DNA of 64,000 nucleotides, from assembly GCA_037355855.1 (NCBI GenBank), contig CM074759.1:806001-870000 (forward strand), written 5' to 3'. This document shows, piece by piece, positions 9,380 to 19,394 of this stretch. A program made the translations under genes and the position numbers. The notes below the pieces were generated by a model. It searched no databases. It saw only the letters and a list, made by a program, of their open reading frames with translations, and was not told where the DNA came from. The stretch's first letter is position 1, and every line of letters starts with the position of its first letter. The stretch is from Pseudo-nitzschia pungens (lineage: Eukaryota > Bacillariophyta > Bacillariophyceae > Bacillariales > Bacillariaceae).

Positions 9380-10444
9380 ATGGGAGACGAGAAAGACGAA
9401 AATGCCACGGAGAAAGTGATTGTGGTCGGCATGAATCGCCCGCGACTCAAGAATATCATGTCGATGGTCAGCGACGAAGTGGGAGAGGACGAGGATTTTC
9501 GGGGCGTGGAGTACATCCCTTGCCTGGTTGCAATGTCTTCGTACGAAGGCGAGGACGGAAGGGACATCCGCTACATGTCGACCTTTGTATACCACGACGG
9601 GTCTCCCATGAACCATTTCTTCGACGACGACGAATTTCGTGAGTCGCTCGGCACGGTGATCATGGTCGGATACGAATGGCAACAGAACGACGAACAGCTG
9701 GTGGAAAAGTATTTCGGAGCAAATTTGCTTTCGGTATCGATACGATGCGTTTCTCCCAATCCCGAGTTTTTGTCGCTGAGCGAAGAAATGAACCATTTCA
9801 AGAATCTCACCAGCGAAGAAAAAGAAGAGCATTCGAGGAATCAGACCATGGGTCCGAAAAAGATGAAACGGTTTGTCATCGATACCACGAAATCGCTAGA
9901 CTCATTCAAAGAACAAAGCGATGAGACAGAAACAGAGGAGGCTGCGGAGTGCGCCGACGGAGATGGTGACAAAACAGAAACCCAAGACGAATCGCCACCG
10001 GAAGAGGCCGAGGAGGAGGCACACGAAAAGAAACGGACACCGGGATTCATCGACCACAACCTGACGACCTTTGCGTGCCGAATTTGTCGAAGGGTTCTCT
10101 TCGGCGAGAACAACCTCGCCGAGGACCACAAAAAGGCCCTGCATTCCTTCAAGCGACGGCCGAATCATTCTTCGGGGGGACCTCCCGCCTGCCGGTCCTT
10201 GTTCTGCGACGAATCCGTTCTGGAATGGCTGGCCCCGGACGGGGCAGACGTCGAGGGCAAATTGACGTGTCCGCACTGCAATTCCAAGGTCGGTCACTGG
10301 AATTGGTCGGGTGCACAGTGTTCTTGCGGAACGTGGGTGGTCCCGGCCATTCAGATACCCCACGGGAAGATCGATGTCATATTGCCGCCGTCGGAGAGGA
10401 TCAAGGCATCGCCAATGGTAATCGTAGCTCCGAAAGAACTATAG
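9380..10444 (+). CDS. Protein with YVH1/DUSP12-type C-terminal zinc-binding domain
   Basis: A 354-residue protein from ATG 9380 (an upstream in-frame codon at 9347 is a weaker start). The C-terminal part (about 229-335) matches the zinc domain of Yvh1/DUSP12: FACRICRRVLF (Cys233, Cys236), FCDESVLEW (Cys276), GKLTCPHCNSKVGHWNWSG (Cys297, Cys300) and QCSCGTWVVPAI (Cys314, Cys316). In Yvh1 this domain replaces Mrt4 on pre-60S ribosomes. The usual dual-specificity phosphatase domain is absent. Residues 12-125 instead form an unrecognised alpha/beta-looking region (EKVIVVGMNRPRLKNI onward), joined by a long acidic linker (about 175-217). A 60S-maturation role is therefore only inferred from the zinc domain. 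Confidence 0.85.
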   Translation: MGDEKDENATEKVIVVGMNRPRLKNIMSMVSDEVGEDEDFRGVEYIPCLVAMSSYEGEDGRDIRYMSTFVYHDGSPMNHFFDDDEFRESLGTVIMVGYEWQQNDEQLVEKYFGANLLSVSIRCVSPNPEFLSLSEEMNHFKNLTSEEKEEHSRNQTMGPKKMKRFVIDTTKSLDSFKEQSDETETEEAAECADGDGDKTETQDESPPEEAEEEAHEKKRTPGFIDHNLTTFACRICRRVLFGENNLAEDHKKALHSFKRRPNHSSGGPPACRSLFCDESVLEWLAPDGADVEGKLTCPHCNSKVGHWNWSGAQCSCGTWVVPAIQIPHGKIDVILPPSERIKASPMVIVAPKEL

Positions 10445-11349
10445 TGCCTCGTTGCCACAGAAAGTATCATTGTCTCTTTTTTTTTCTTTTCAATCGTCGA
10501 TAGCTCCCTTTCAAAAAATGTAGATGGAGGTATGTACTAACAATAGCGAAACAATGCTTGCTCCCTCTTCACACAGTGGTCAGTAGTGGGTTGATTAGCT
10601 ATTATACAGCAGGGGAAATCACCATTGTGAAACTTTGACACAAGGATGAATTGAAACAATAGAAAGAAGAAGTAGAAAGATACTGAAGTACGAAGTAACC
10701 CCTAATCTTACTTACGAATTAACCTTACTTCTATTGAGCAGGACTTGGCACTCTTTTTGGCTCCGTGCATGCCAACGTCATGATGGAGCTAATCTAGCAC
10801 CTCCACACATCTTGTCGATGTAGTCCAATTTTCAAGTTTTTTCATGCGAGATCTCGGGTAAAATTTTAATTCGCTGTACCAGTACCGGGACAAGTACGAT
10901 CACGGCTAAAAGTATGGCGAATCAATGCGTCTGCAACTTCCCTATCGAATCTCGGATTTGGATTCTAACGAAATCTTGTCTTGACCTTTTCCTTTTTCGT
11001 TCGAGGCGAAAGATAGAAGAATGTTCCATGTTCCATTGGCAACTCCCATTCCTCCTTTGCGTCGCCAGTTCGCATACTGTACCCATCATAAAACTACCTT
11101 TTTAAAAGTGTGAGTGAGTTGTTCACCGTTGGCCACAATATTTCATTCTTGAACGAGGCACTCTACCAAACCTCTTGCCTTGTTGGAGTCCGATTCTTTG
11201 CCATTGCTTTCTTGGAGTCCGATTCTTTGCCATTGCTTTCCAAGGGAGATCTTCTTCCTTCGACACAGTATTGCCGGAGGTCCACAGAGAACAGAACACG
11301 AAGCAAACAATAACAATCATAATAATATTATATCAAACATACCGGTACC
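10445..11349. other. Intergenic region upstream of the D-LDH-like gene
   Basis: AT-rich. Contains AACCTTAC at about 10721, a perfect 29-bp tandem duplication at 11183-11240 and TACCGGTA at 11340-11347 directly before the ATG. No coding sequence is supported. Confidence 0.55.
11183..11240. repeat. Perfect 2 x 29 bp tandem duplication
   Basis: Bases 11183-11211 and 11212-11240 are identical (units start TTGGAGTCCGATTC). The block lies 110 bp upstream of the D-LDH-like start, in its promoter or 5' UTR. Confidence 0.9.
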
Positions 11350-13493
11350 ATGGCATCCGCACTCGAAATCATAAAGAGCAACATAGCGCAACAGCTACCC
11401 GATGAGTTGACCGCCGCTTTGGCTGAAATCGTGGAACCGATCGAGGTGGAAGACGGTCACATTTTTGTAAAGGAGGGCGAGGGTGAGTTCCCAAACACGT
11501 GTCGAAAGCCTGCAGTGTACAGTAATCGACGGTGCCGACATACAGAGAATGCGAGAGCGATCGTGCGCCGCATTGGAACGATGCTCTTACCGATACGGCA
11601 TTGCTTGTGATGAAAAGAAATGAAAAACATTGTTTTTGTCGAAACAGGAAAGTTGATCCGAACAAAACTCAGTCTTCCGGAAGAGGAACGAGCAGACTTT
11701 CTCGAAAAAGGATACGATTCCATCCAGGAGAACTCGATCAAGATCGACGAGATCTTGCCCGGAACCTCTCCCACGGGTGTCCTCCACAGCTACGAGGAAG
11801 GAAGCAAGGCCTTTGCCACCGTTGCCGCCTCGGGCCCCTGCAAGGTTTGGATCATGCCCGGCGAAAAATTCCGTGGCGTTGTCTCGAAACCGGAGTTCAG
11901 CATGATCGTCATGGCGGCCATGGCCAAGAGAATTCGAAGCGGGACCAAATCGATTCGCAGCCTTCTCGAGAAAGTCAAGAAGGGCGATTCGGAAGGAAGC
12001 GATGAAAACGTCATCAAGATGTTGTCGTACGACTCGACGTCGTGGGTCGTGGACAACTTTGACACCGCCGTCGAGAAATTCAACGAGGAGAACGACTTGC
12101 AACTAAAGATCGAGTATACGACCGAACGCCTCTCGGACAAGAGCGCGCATTATGCCATGGGTAAGAAACACCATTGTCCGGAGAGTCATCCGTAGCAGAT
12201 GTTACCAGTCCGGGACTTGCTGACTTCTCGAGCTCCTCGTTTTGACACCGTTCGTTTCTTTTTCGACAAACAGGATACGATGTCGTGTGCCTGTTTGTCA
12301 ACGACACTGCGGATGCCGAAACCATCAACATTCTTTCGAAAGTTGGAGTCAAAATGATTTGCAACCGCTGTGCGGGTTTTGATCGAGTCGACACAAAGGC
12401 AGCTCTTGCCTACGGTATCTCTTTGGCTCGCGTTCCTGCCTACTCCCCCTATGCCGTCGCCGAGTTTGCCATCTCGTTGCTCATGGGTGTCAACAGAAAG
12501 ATCGCCAAGGCCTCGGCTCGTGTAAAGTAAGTCCTTAGAATGATGCAATTCGGATGGACAATGTTTACAAGTATCGGTTTCTCATCCTTTGTTGCGATCA
12601 TCATCTTGTTCCCAAATAGAATGTCGAACTTCACTCTGGACGGTGGTCTTATGGGTACCGATATTCACGGAAAGGTAAGCAGCTCTTTCTTTATCCTGGA
12701 TTGGATTGCCGTCCTTTTTTCCGTATAAATGTCTCACTACATAGTACCTTATCGGGGACGGCAAAATTTTCACCAGACGGTGGGAGTGATGGGAACCGGA
12801 AAGATTGGACAAATTTTGTGCAATATCGTCAGAGGGTTTGGGGCGAACCTGATATGCTTTGATGTATACGAATCCGATGCCATCAAGGAAATGGGGGGCA
12901 AGTACGTCACCAAGGAAGAGCTGTTTGCGCAATCAGACATCATCTTTTTGATGAGTGAGTATTACCTGTGTGATGTGTATAAAGAATATTATTGGTTCAA
13001 AGGTCGATGTTCAAGACTTTTTTTCGCAACCTCATCCCCATTTTTCAAAAACCGTTTTGATAACCTTTTCCTTTCATGCATTCAATACCTTCAGTGCCCC
13101 TACTTCCTCCTACGAAATACACCATCAACGAAAGCATGCTCCATATGCTCAAACCGGGAGTGCTTCTGATTAATTCTTCCCGCGGAGGACTTGTCGATAC
13201 AAAGGCCGTCTTGAAGGGGATCCAGGATGGAATCATTGCGGGGTACGGTGCCGACGTCTACGAAAACGAGAGCGACTACTTCTTCCAGGATTGGTCCGCC
13301 AAGGAGTGTTCCCGATCCCACACTGGTCGCATTGATGGGATCCAATAGCGTCCTTTTGACGGCCCATCAAGCCTTCTTCACCCAAGAGGCGGTAGATGCC
13401 ATTGTGAACACCACTCTTTCGAACATCAAACTCTTCACGGAAGGAAAAACCATGTATGATCACCCCAATAACTTCCTGCCACGTCGTGACTAG
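11350..13493 (+). CDS. D-lactate dehydrogenase-like (D-isomer 2-hydroxyacid dehydrogenase) with N-terminal cNMP-binding-like domain; one frame break
   Basis: Six exons: 11350-11482, 11648-12160, 12274-12526, 12620-12674, 12777-12954, 13095-13493, all GT-AG with matching phases. The C-terminal half (from NVIKMLSYDSTSW) is fermentative D-LDH type: YDVVCLFVND, CAGFDRVD, RVPAYSPYAVAEFA, NAD-binding VGVMGTGKIG, INSSRGGLVDT (catalytic Arg), GYGADVYENE (Glu) and LLTAHQAFFT (catalytic His). It would interconvert pyruvate and D-lactate or a related 2-hydroxyacid. The first 190 residues form an extra domain with cyclic-nucleotide-binding-like features (VEDGHIFVKEGEGKL, later SGPCKVWIMPGEKFRGVV). In exon 6 the frame moves by +1 between 13301 and 13312: the upstream frame reads DWSAKE and then runs to TAG at 13347-13349, while the family sequence resumes as VPDPTLVALMG in the other frame. 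This is an indel or a decaying allele. Confidence 0.88.
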
Positions 13494-14033
13494 CCCCGAA
13501 GATCGGAATACTGCATCGATACTATCTTTTCAAGTGTGCTACTTGTTGATTGTTCGTTCCTTTTTCGCAACTTGGTTTTTGGTTGACGTTCAGTAGTTCC
13601 ACCTGGAATGTACCAAATAGTAGAAACTGATTCACAGTGTAAAGTTGAAACATTTGAATAGCTCCTGTACTAAATACATTAGATACAATTGATCACAGCA
13701 TTAGCACATTATTTAACTGCAATATTCCGATTCAAATTGATTGATCGGATGGATATTTCTCAATTTGGCATGTATTCTTAGTAAAAAATAGAATACAAGA
13801 TCTCTTTTCCTCGTCGTTTAGTGAAAAGAAAAGTGACCAAACAGGGACCAAGTGACCAAAGAGGGAACACAACCTTCTACTTCGCATTCGTGCTGATCGA
13901 ACCGATTCAGCTTGGTGCAAGAAACCGTGACAGGACTTCCGAAGAGTTAACGAAGAAAAGGAGAATGAGTACTTGCAGCAGCGTGTATATCATGTCAGAT
14001 ACTGTAAATGTTTCTTCCTTTTGCACGGGTAGA
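13494..14033. other. Convergent intergenic region
   Basis: AT-rich sequence between the D-LDH-like and GST stops; nothing else is seen. Confidence 0.5.
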
Positions 14034-14948
14034 TCACTTTCTTTTTCGATACATGATGGCAGCAATTGCAACCCCAGCAGCGGCTATAATGATGGTTTCT
14101 TTCCCCCCAACTATTCTGTCATAGGTCAAGTTGCACACAACCTGTAGCTTCTTCATTTTTGAACGCATCAGGGGAGGAAAACCGTTGACAGCAGATATGT
14201 ACGATGGTCTCGTTTTGAGCGCTCGTGCATAGCGTTGTACCTCTGGCAACGACGACAACATTTCGTCGGCGTACCCGATGTCTTCGAGACGTCGAAAGAC
14301 GGGTGCCCACGCCACGTCAACCAGCAGAAAGCGATCGCCACACAACCACCGCCGACCATCGGAAAGCAGCGCATCCATATCCCTGAGATCGGTTTTCAAG
14401 CGATCGAGTGCGATTCCCATCTCCTTTTCGGAGTGGGACCTGGCACAAGCCTTTCGAGCTCGCTCGTGGCGTTTCCGATACAATTCTGCCAGCGGAGGGT
14501 CCGACACGGCAAATTTTTGGGCGTAAAATTTCGTCAGACGGATCGCTTTGGCGTATCGCAACTCGGACACCAATGGCGGGAGGTATTTTCCACTCCCCAT
14601 GGACACGGTCTCGATATCGATGGCGTCCATCCGTTCCAGCCATTCGTTCGCGGTGTCTCGTTCTTCCGGCGACGACGGCCGCAGGTCGGTGTCGTTGAAT
14701 GCTCCGGTATATTTTGCAACCAGCGTTTCGATGATCACCCTGGAGTCGTAGACAGCGGTTGCGCCGTCCGTATCGACAAACGATGGGACAACCATGCCAG
14801 GGTTCGTGTTTTTCACGTACTCAGGGTCGTAATTTTCGCACATGGTGATGTCGACCGTGATGAGATCATGGGGAAGATTCAATTCGGCCGCAACCATTCG
14901 CACCTTTCGGCTGCAGTGGGAAGTAGGGTAATGGTATATGGTTCGCAT
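14034..14948 (-). CDS. GDAP1-like glutathione S-transferase with C-terminal tail anchor
   Basis: A 304-residue protein from ATG 14948 (the frame continues upstream but without ATG). Residues 1-80 are a thioredoxin-fold GST N domain (IYHYPTSHCSRKVRMVAAEL, then NPGMVVPSFVDTDG with the cis-Pro loop, then YDSRVIIETL in place of the ES motif). Residues 100-255 are the helical GST C domain, longer than usual and rich in Arg/Lys in the middle as in GDAP1. The end (about 283-300) is a single hydrophobic helix followed by YRKRK, typical of tail-anchored mitochondrial or peroxisomal outer-membrane proteins. GDAP1 acts in mitochondrial/peroxisomal fission and redox balance in animals. The assignment to GDAP1 rather than another GST rests on the tail anchor. 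Confidence 0.8.
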   Translation of the reverse strand: MRTIYHYPTSHCSRKVRMVAAELNLPHDLITVDITMCENYDPEYVKNTNPGMVVPSFVDTDGATAVYDSRVIIETLVAKYTGAFNDTDLRPSSPEERDTANEWLERMDAIDIETVSMGSGKYLPPLVSELRYAKAIRLTKFYAQKFAVSDPPLAELYRKRHERARKACARSHSEKEMGIALDRLKTDLRDMDALLSDGRRWLCGDRFLLVDVAWAPVFRRLEDIGYADEMLSSLPEVQRYARALKTRPSYISAVNGFPPLMRSKMKKLQVVCNLTYDRIVGGKETIIIAAAGVAIAAIMYRKRK

Positions 14949-15892
14949 TTCATTCGTTTCGGACAACAACAGACGGTATTTCTCAGGAGTCTATCACGGC
15001 GAGGGAAATGCAATGTACGCAGTAACCATAACGAACTCGATCATAATGATGGTTATGATGATGTAACGAAAGATTTTCCATCGTATCTTCTTTCTCAGAA
15101 AAAAATCAATTCTGGAGGCAGATTGGTTTGAATCTTGACAGCACTTTTGATCCGTGGTAGGCCTTGCCTTGTTCGGGTATGATTGAACAACCAATCGTAA
15201 ACCTTACCGGTAGTTTCAATTTTTGATCGACAGATGATTGATGATGAGAATAGTAATTGACAAGTTGACTCATTCGAATTCTTTTTTTCGAATTTCTTCG
15301 TATGCGTCCGGTTGGTTTACGTGTCGAAACACAGATCTTAATTTCCATACTCAACGGACACTAAAAACGAAACAAATCTCGAGTGCAACGGTTTCCTCGT
15401 GACACAAAGGTGAGAGGGAATTTCACTTACGCATCTCAATTCTTAAACGAGGGAGTTTTGCTGTATTACAGAAAACAGAAAAATGCACCGACTCGTCAGA
15501 AACATTCTGTTGGAAAATTTGAAACAAAAATTGGCGCCGACATTCTCGTAAGAATTTGAAACATTGGTGATCTATTCCCGCAACTGAAGTAATTACGTAC
15601 CGTACGGTACGTACCGGGACGGTATTAGCAGTGGTACGTATCTATCTATAGTAAGATTACTGTACAACTTCGTAGGAAACCCAGAATGATGCTTCGAGCA
15701 TGGCTTCGAGGAGGTCCCACATGTGAATCCCTCCCTTCTCCAGCTTTTTGCTTGTAGCTTTTTACCCTCTTCCTCACCTCTACGGTAACCTGTACATACG
15801 ATCGTTCGATTGGAAACGTTTCGGTGGAAAAGAAGCCGTCAAGCAATCATCAATTGCAAGAAAACAAAGCCACACTTTATGTCGTTTCTACA
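14949..15892. other. Intergenic, shared upstream region with 20-bp palindrome
   Basis: The divergent region between GST and BTB genes. It contains TACCGGTA at 15205-15212 and a 20-bp perfect palindrome at 15594-15613. Otherwise AT-rich and non-coding. Confidence 0.55.
15594..15613. promoter_or_regulatory. 20-bp perfect palindrome, possible protein-binding site
   Basis: TACGTACCGT followed at once by its exact complement ACGGTACGTA. It is 280 bp upstream of the BTB start and 645 bp upstream of the GST start. The inner words resemble the TACCGGTA/TACGGTA motifs scattered through the window. A regulatory role is inference. Confidence 0.45.
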
Positions 15893-17938
15893 ATGTCTCT
15901 AACTTCGACAGTGGACCCAACCGACTCGTTTCTCACCGATGAAGTGCTTCAGGAAGCGAAGGAGTGTTTAGAGTTCGACAAACCGAAGAGGTCCGATCGG
16001 AGCTGCCATAACGGCTCTAAAGAGGAGGAAGAAACGTATTATGACGAAGTTCCTTGGCCTTCCTCTGATCGCAGCCTCAGATTCGATGAACAGGAGGAAT
16101 GCGAAACGTATGGGAATTACATCGGGCACGACGACCATAAACATTACGATGATTTTGCAGAAATGAATGTGGTGTCGCCCCAACATGATCAATGCGCCGA
16201 TCATCTTCACCTCCCAGAGATAGCCTACAACAACAGCATTCACAGAAGAAACGAGAAGTATTACTTTCCCGCAAAAGATGATTTCTCTTGCTCCGCGACA
16301 ACCAACAACCAGGTAATAGGAGAGGAGGGAACGAGCCAAAAGTTGTGTTGGAGATCGGATCCTTCCGAAAGCCTGAGTGACTGGTCGCTCCATGTGTTCA
16401 ATCGATCGACGAAAATATACCAAGTGTACCACGTTCACCGCGTGGTAATGGCGTTGGGTCCCCGTGGGTGCGAGTACTTTCAGGATGTCTTTCGGCAGGC
16501 AGAGGCAGGAACGACGGCTTCGTCCGCAAGCAAGACCACGAGGGTTCCACTGGTTGCAGAAGCCTGTAAACTAGTGGGGTGCTTTCTCGACTATCTGTAC
16601 GGCAACGAACAATTCGAAATCAACTGTGAAAACGCTCTAGGAATATGCTACCTAGCCGATTTTTTCCGCAACCACAGTCTCTGGGACCTAGCGACGGATT
16701 TTATCGAGGGCGATTTGGAAACCGAGGCCGGTCGGGAGCATCTCAGGCATTATTACATGGATTCGATATACTACGATCAAGAAGAATTCTTGGAGCACAT
16801 CCTGGCTGTTTGCTCGCTGCATTTGGTGCCCATGTTCCAAGAAGGCATCTCTTGCACCAGGCTTTTGGAAGAAGTGACGCCACTGCATTTTTTGCAGGTA
16901 GTAGGGGAGATAGAGCACCCAACAGACGAAGATTCGTTGGCATCGTCATCATTGGCTCTGAGTCGTCTCGTTACCGAATACTGTTGTATACACCAGAGCG
17001 AATTGTCGATGGAAACCTTTGATAAGTTTGCGGGTCGATTGACGGTTCTTGATTCCTCTTCGGCCTTGACACTGCTGGAATTATCGCTCGAATTTGACTT
17101 TAGTCTGAACGACGAAAACGGTAGCAGTGGCACCGATGACACGGTTTCGTCGTTGATTTTGTTTCAGCAAAAATGCATTGGATCGCTGTCCGAAGGGTTC
17201 CAAGATATTCTCGAGCTCGACCGGAAGCGGGTGACGAGAATCATGCGGATGTTGGCTCTCCGGGAAGAACACCAAATCGTCCTTGTCGATTGGTTCCAAC
17301 AGACCCTCCTGGAAGCCTCGAAACAGATGCGGGCCTTGCAGCACGAGACCGAAAAGGCGCAGGAGCAGATGCGTCCACTGGCAGATCGATGTCAAGCCAT
17401 GGAAGAAGAGGTGAGAGCAGCCCACGAAGAAACCGCCATATCTCAACGCAACCACAACAGCACAAAAAGCGAGATGAAAACCCAGATTTCCTCCTGGATG
17501 AGGAAGAACGAAGGGACCAACCAGCAGCGACAGGCGGAACAACAGCAATGGGAGCATGAACGACTGAGGTGGGAGATTGAACGCCAGGAATGGAAACACG
17601 AGAAATCCAGGCTCAAGCGCGAACTGAGGGCCGTGCGCCAAGAATTGGCCTTGCAGCGGGGTTCTGTGTCCGTTGGAAGTCGCGACCATTCCGACGATCG
17701 TTCCGCTTATTCCTCCATTCGTGGAAGAGAAGTAATCAAGGATCGTTCGGGACACAATCGAGCCTACGTGATACCGAATGATTGCGACTCGCCCGTTGAT
17801 GATTCGAGGTCTTACGTCAGCGATTCGAGTTCGGAAAACAACAGCATGGTATATTCGATGGATGGATATCGACGACCACAAGATCCTCACGCATACCCAC
17901 TGAGCAATGGGATGAGCCCCCAATTTCGGATATTTTGA
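15893..17938 (+). CDS. BTB/POZ-domain protein with C-terminal coiled coil
   Basis: A 681-residue intronless protein from ATG 15893; an upstream in-frame codon at 15824 is GTG. The N-terminal 150 residues are acidic and unordered in appearance. The BTB fold (about 164-270) reads DWSLHVF, then VYHVHRVVMALG (the HK/HR-in helix that faces the dimer), YFQDVF, VPLVAEACKLVGCFLDYLYG and LGICYLADFF. A helical BACK-like region follows. Residues about 480-605 are a coiled coil rich in Glu, Gln and Arg, and the tail is Ser/Asp-rich. BTB proteins often act as CUL3 adaptors or scaffolds; no partner can be read here. Similar BTB proteins with a coiled coil are plentiful in diatoms (general knowledge). Confidence 0.88.
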   Translation: MSLTSTVDPTDSFLTDEVLQEAKECLEFDKPKRSDRSCHNGSKEEEETYYDEVPWPSSDRSLRFDEQEECETYGNYIGHDDHKHYDDFAEMNVVSPQHDQCADHLHLPEIAYNNSIHRRNEKYYFPAKDDFSCSATTNNQVIGEEGTSQKLCWRSDPSESLSDWSLHVFNRSTKIYQVYHVHRVVMALGPRGCEYFQDVFRQAEAGTTASSASKTTRVPLVAEACKLVGCFLDYLYGNEQFEINCENALGICYLADFFRNHSLWDLATDFIEGDLETEAGREHLRHYYMDSIYYDQEEFLEHILAVCSLHLVPMFQEGISCTRLLEEVTPLHFLQVVGEIEHPTDEDSLASSSLALSRLVTEYCCIHQSELSMETFDKFAGRLTVLDSSSALTLLELSLEFDFSLNDENGSSGTDDTVSSLILFQQKCIGSLSEGFQDILELDRKRVTRIMRMLALREEHQIVLVDWFQQTLLEASKQMRALQHETEKAQEQMRPLADRCQAMEEEVRAAHEETAISQRNHNSTKSEMKTQISSWMRKNEGTNQQRQAEQQQWEHERLRWEIERQEWKHEKSRLKRELRAVRQELALQRGSVSVGSRDHSDDRSAYSSIRGREVIKDRSGHNRAYVIPNDCDSPVDDSRSYVSDSSSENNSMVYSMDGYRRPQDPHAYPLSNGMSPQFRIF

Positions 17939-18278
17939 TGAAAGGATGCATCGTGGGATCCTCGACATAGCAGCAATAATAGAAATGATTCGGATATTTT
18001 GTAGTTGATACTCTGCTTGGTTCGACTTGATTGGATCCCACTCAATCGTAACGCAATGAAACATTTTTTCTACTTTAGTGCATCTTTCGATATGAATTCT
18101 AGTGCCTGCTTTTGACTGAATCATTTTGTCGGCAAAGTTTTGAAAATACTTTTGTTCTTTTTTGAAATGATATTGTATCTATTCGTTTTATAATAATATA
18201 TGCACCGCATTAATGAATCATTCGTGCTCTAAATTGCCAGTAAGGTTATACTTGTACGCGACTACAAGAGCGCAACCT
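17939..18278. other. Convergent intergenic region
   Basis: Carries a GTAAGGTTA word at 18240-18248. No gene is seen. Confidence 0.5.
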
Positions 18279-19394
18279 TCATGATAAAATACTCTTCCTC
18301 GTGTCTACGCCGAAGGCTCGCGTTGAAAGACCGTAAGAACTCTTTCTGCGAGCTGTTCTTCCGCGTCTATTTGGTTTGTGAATGGATGCGCGAAAAGATG
18401 CACGTCTATCTTCCACAGGAGCAGGGTTTTGTGGACTCGTAAATATTACCGCTGCTGCCTTGACGACACTCTGTGAGTCCATGTACATGGTCCTGTAGGC
18501 GTAGAACCCGGTATAAGCCAAGACAAACGGACGCAATGGCTCGTACACAAACTTCTGCCCGATCAAAAAGGTCAGCTGGGTCATGAAGCAGTACAGCGAA
18601 AGCTTGAAGGAAACAAATCCGTTGAAACGAGCCGCACCGGTGTTGGCAAAGAATTGATTGAAGGCGTCGTCGCGATCGATTCCGAGAGCAGTCCTCCCGT
18701 ACATGGTGACCAGCGAAAATATCAGTGTCGCGTGCAGTCCCGTCATCATTCCGAGGGCTCCTGCCGCATAGTAAAACATCTCTGCAAGAAAAGTAAGTAA
18801 GTCGCGTGCGTCTATTAAATCCTGAAGCGGGGTAGGATTAAAGTTGTCAAAACAACTTATGGACGTTGCACAGGTTAGGGCTGATACGATGGCGTAGACC
18901 TCGATACCGTCCAACCGAACCGTGGCTCGGTCGAGCTCTTGCACGTCGCCCTTTGAGGACTCTTGAGAGATGGAATCGTTGTCATCATCTTCTTCTGAAT
19001 CATCCGACCCTATTTCGCGTATCCCGAATGTCCGTTGGATTTGCAGACCAACCTTGTACTCATCGAATTCATCCTCGTCGTCGTCGTTGGTGTCGCCGTC
19101 GTCGCAATTATTCCCTTCGGAGATGGCGGGTATCGATCTGCTCGATTCACAACCGGCTTTGGAAGAACCTACCGAACGGCTGGAACGAGTAACAGAATTC
19201 GTCATGTCTTCCCATTGCGATCTTAGTTTTTCAGAGCTCGAACGCCGTCTCTGATTGGAAGGTTTACCGACGCTATCGTAATCATCTCTTTCAGATTCAT
19301 CGTTATCATAGACGTTGTCACCGTCAATGATTTTCGGAGTACTGGCTGTTCCTTTCGCACTTCTCTTCCTTAAAAAGTTCCTGAACTTACCCAT
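18279..19394 (-). CDS. Four-transmembrane protein of unknown function with acidic cytosolic N terminus
   Basis: A 371-residue intronless protein. It starts MGKFRNFLRKRS, a basic patch that could be myristoylated after Met removal (the usual Ser at position 6 is absent), followed by about 150 hydrophilic residues with Asp/Glu runs. Four hydrophobic segments lie at about 165-181, 199-233 (long, with GMMTGLHATLIFSLVTMYG), 257-280 and 287-303. The tail is basic and Ser/Arg-rich (RRGRTARRKSS). The conserved-looking core includes ARFNGFVSFKLSLYCF. I do not recognise the family. Topology suggests both ends in the cytosol. Confidence 0.82.
   Translation of the reverse strand: MGKFRNFLRKRSAKGTASTPKIIDGDNVYDNDESERDDYDSVGKPSNQRRRSSSEKLRSQWEDMTNSVTRSSRSVGSSKAGCESSRSIPAISEGNNCDDGDTNDDDEDEFDEYKVGLQIQRTFGIREIGSDDSEEDDDNDSISQESSKGDVQELDRATVRLDGIEVYAIVSALTCATSISCFDNFNPTPLQDLIDARDLLTFLAEMFYYAAGALGMMTGLHATLIFSLVTMYGRTALGIDRDDAFNQFFANTGAARFNGFVSFKLSLYCFMTQLTFLIGQKFVYEPLRPFVLAYTGFYAYRTMYMDSQSVVKAAAVIFTSPQNPAPVEDRRASFRASIHKPNRRGRTARRKSSYGLSTRAFGVDTRKSILS

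Noticed and set aside
15824..15892. N-terminal extension of the BTB protein
   Set aside because: It starts at GTG; the first ATG in frame is 15893.
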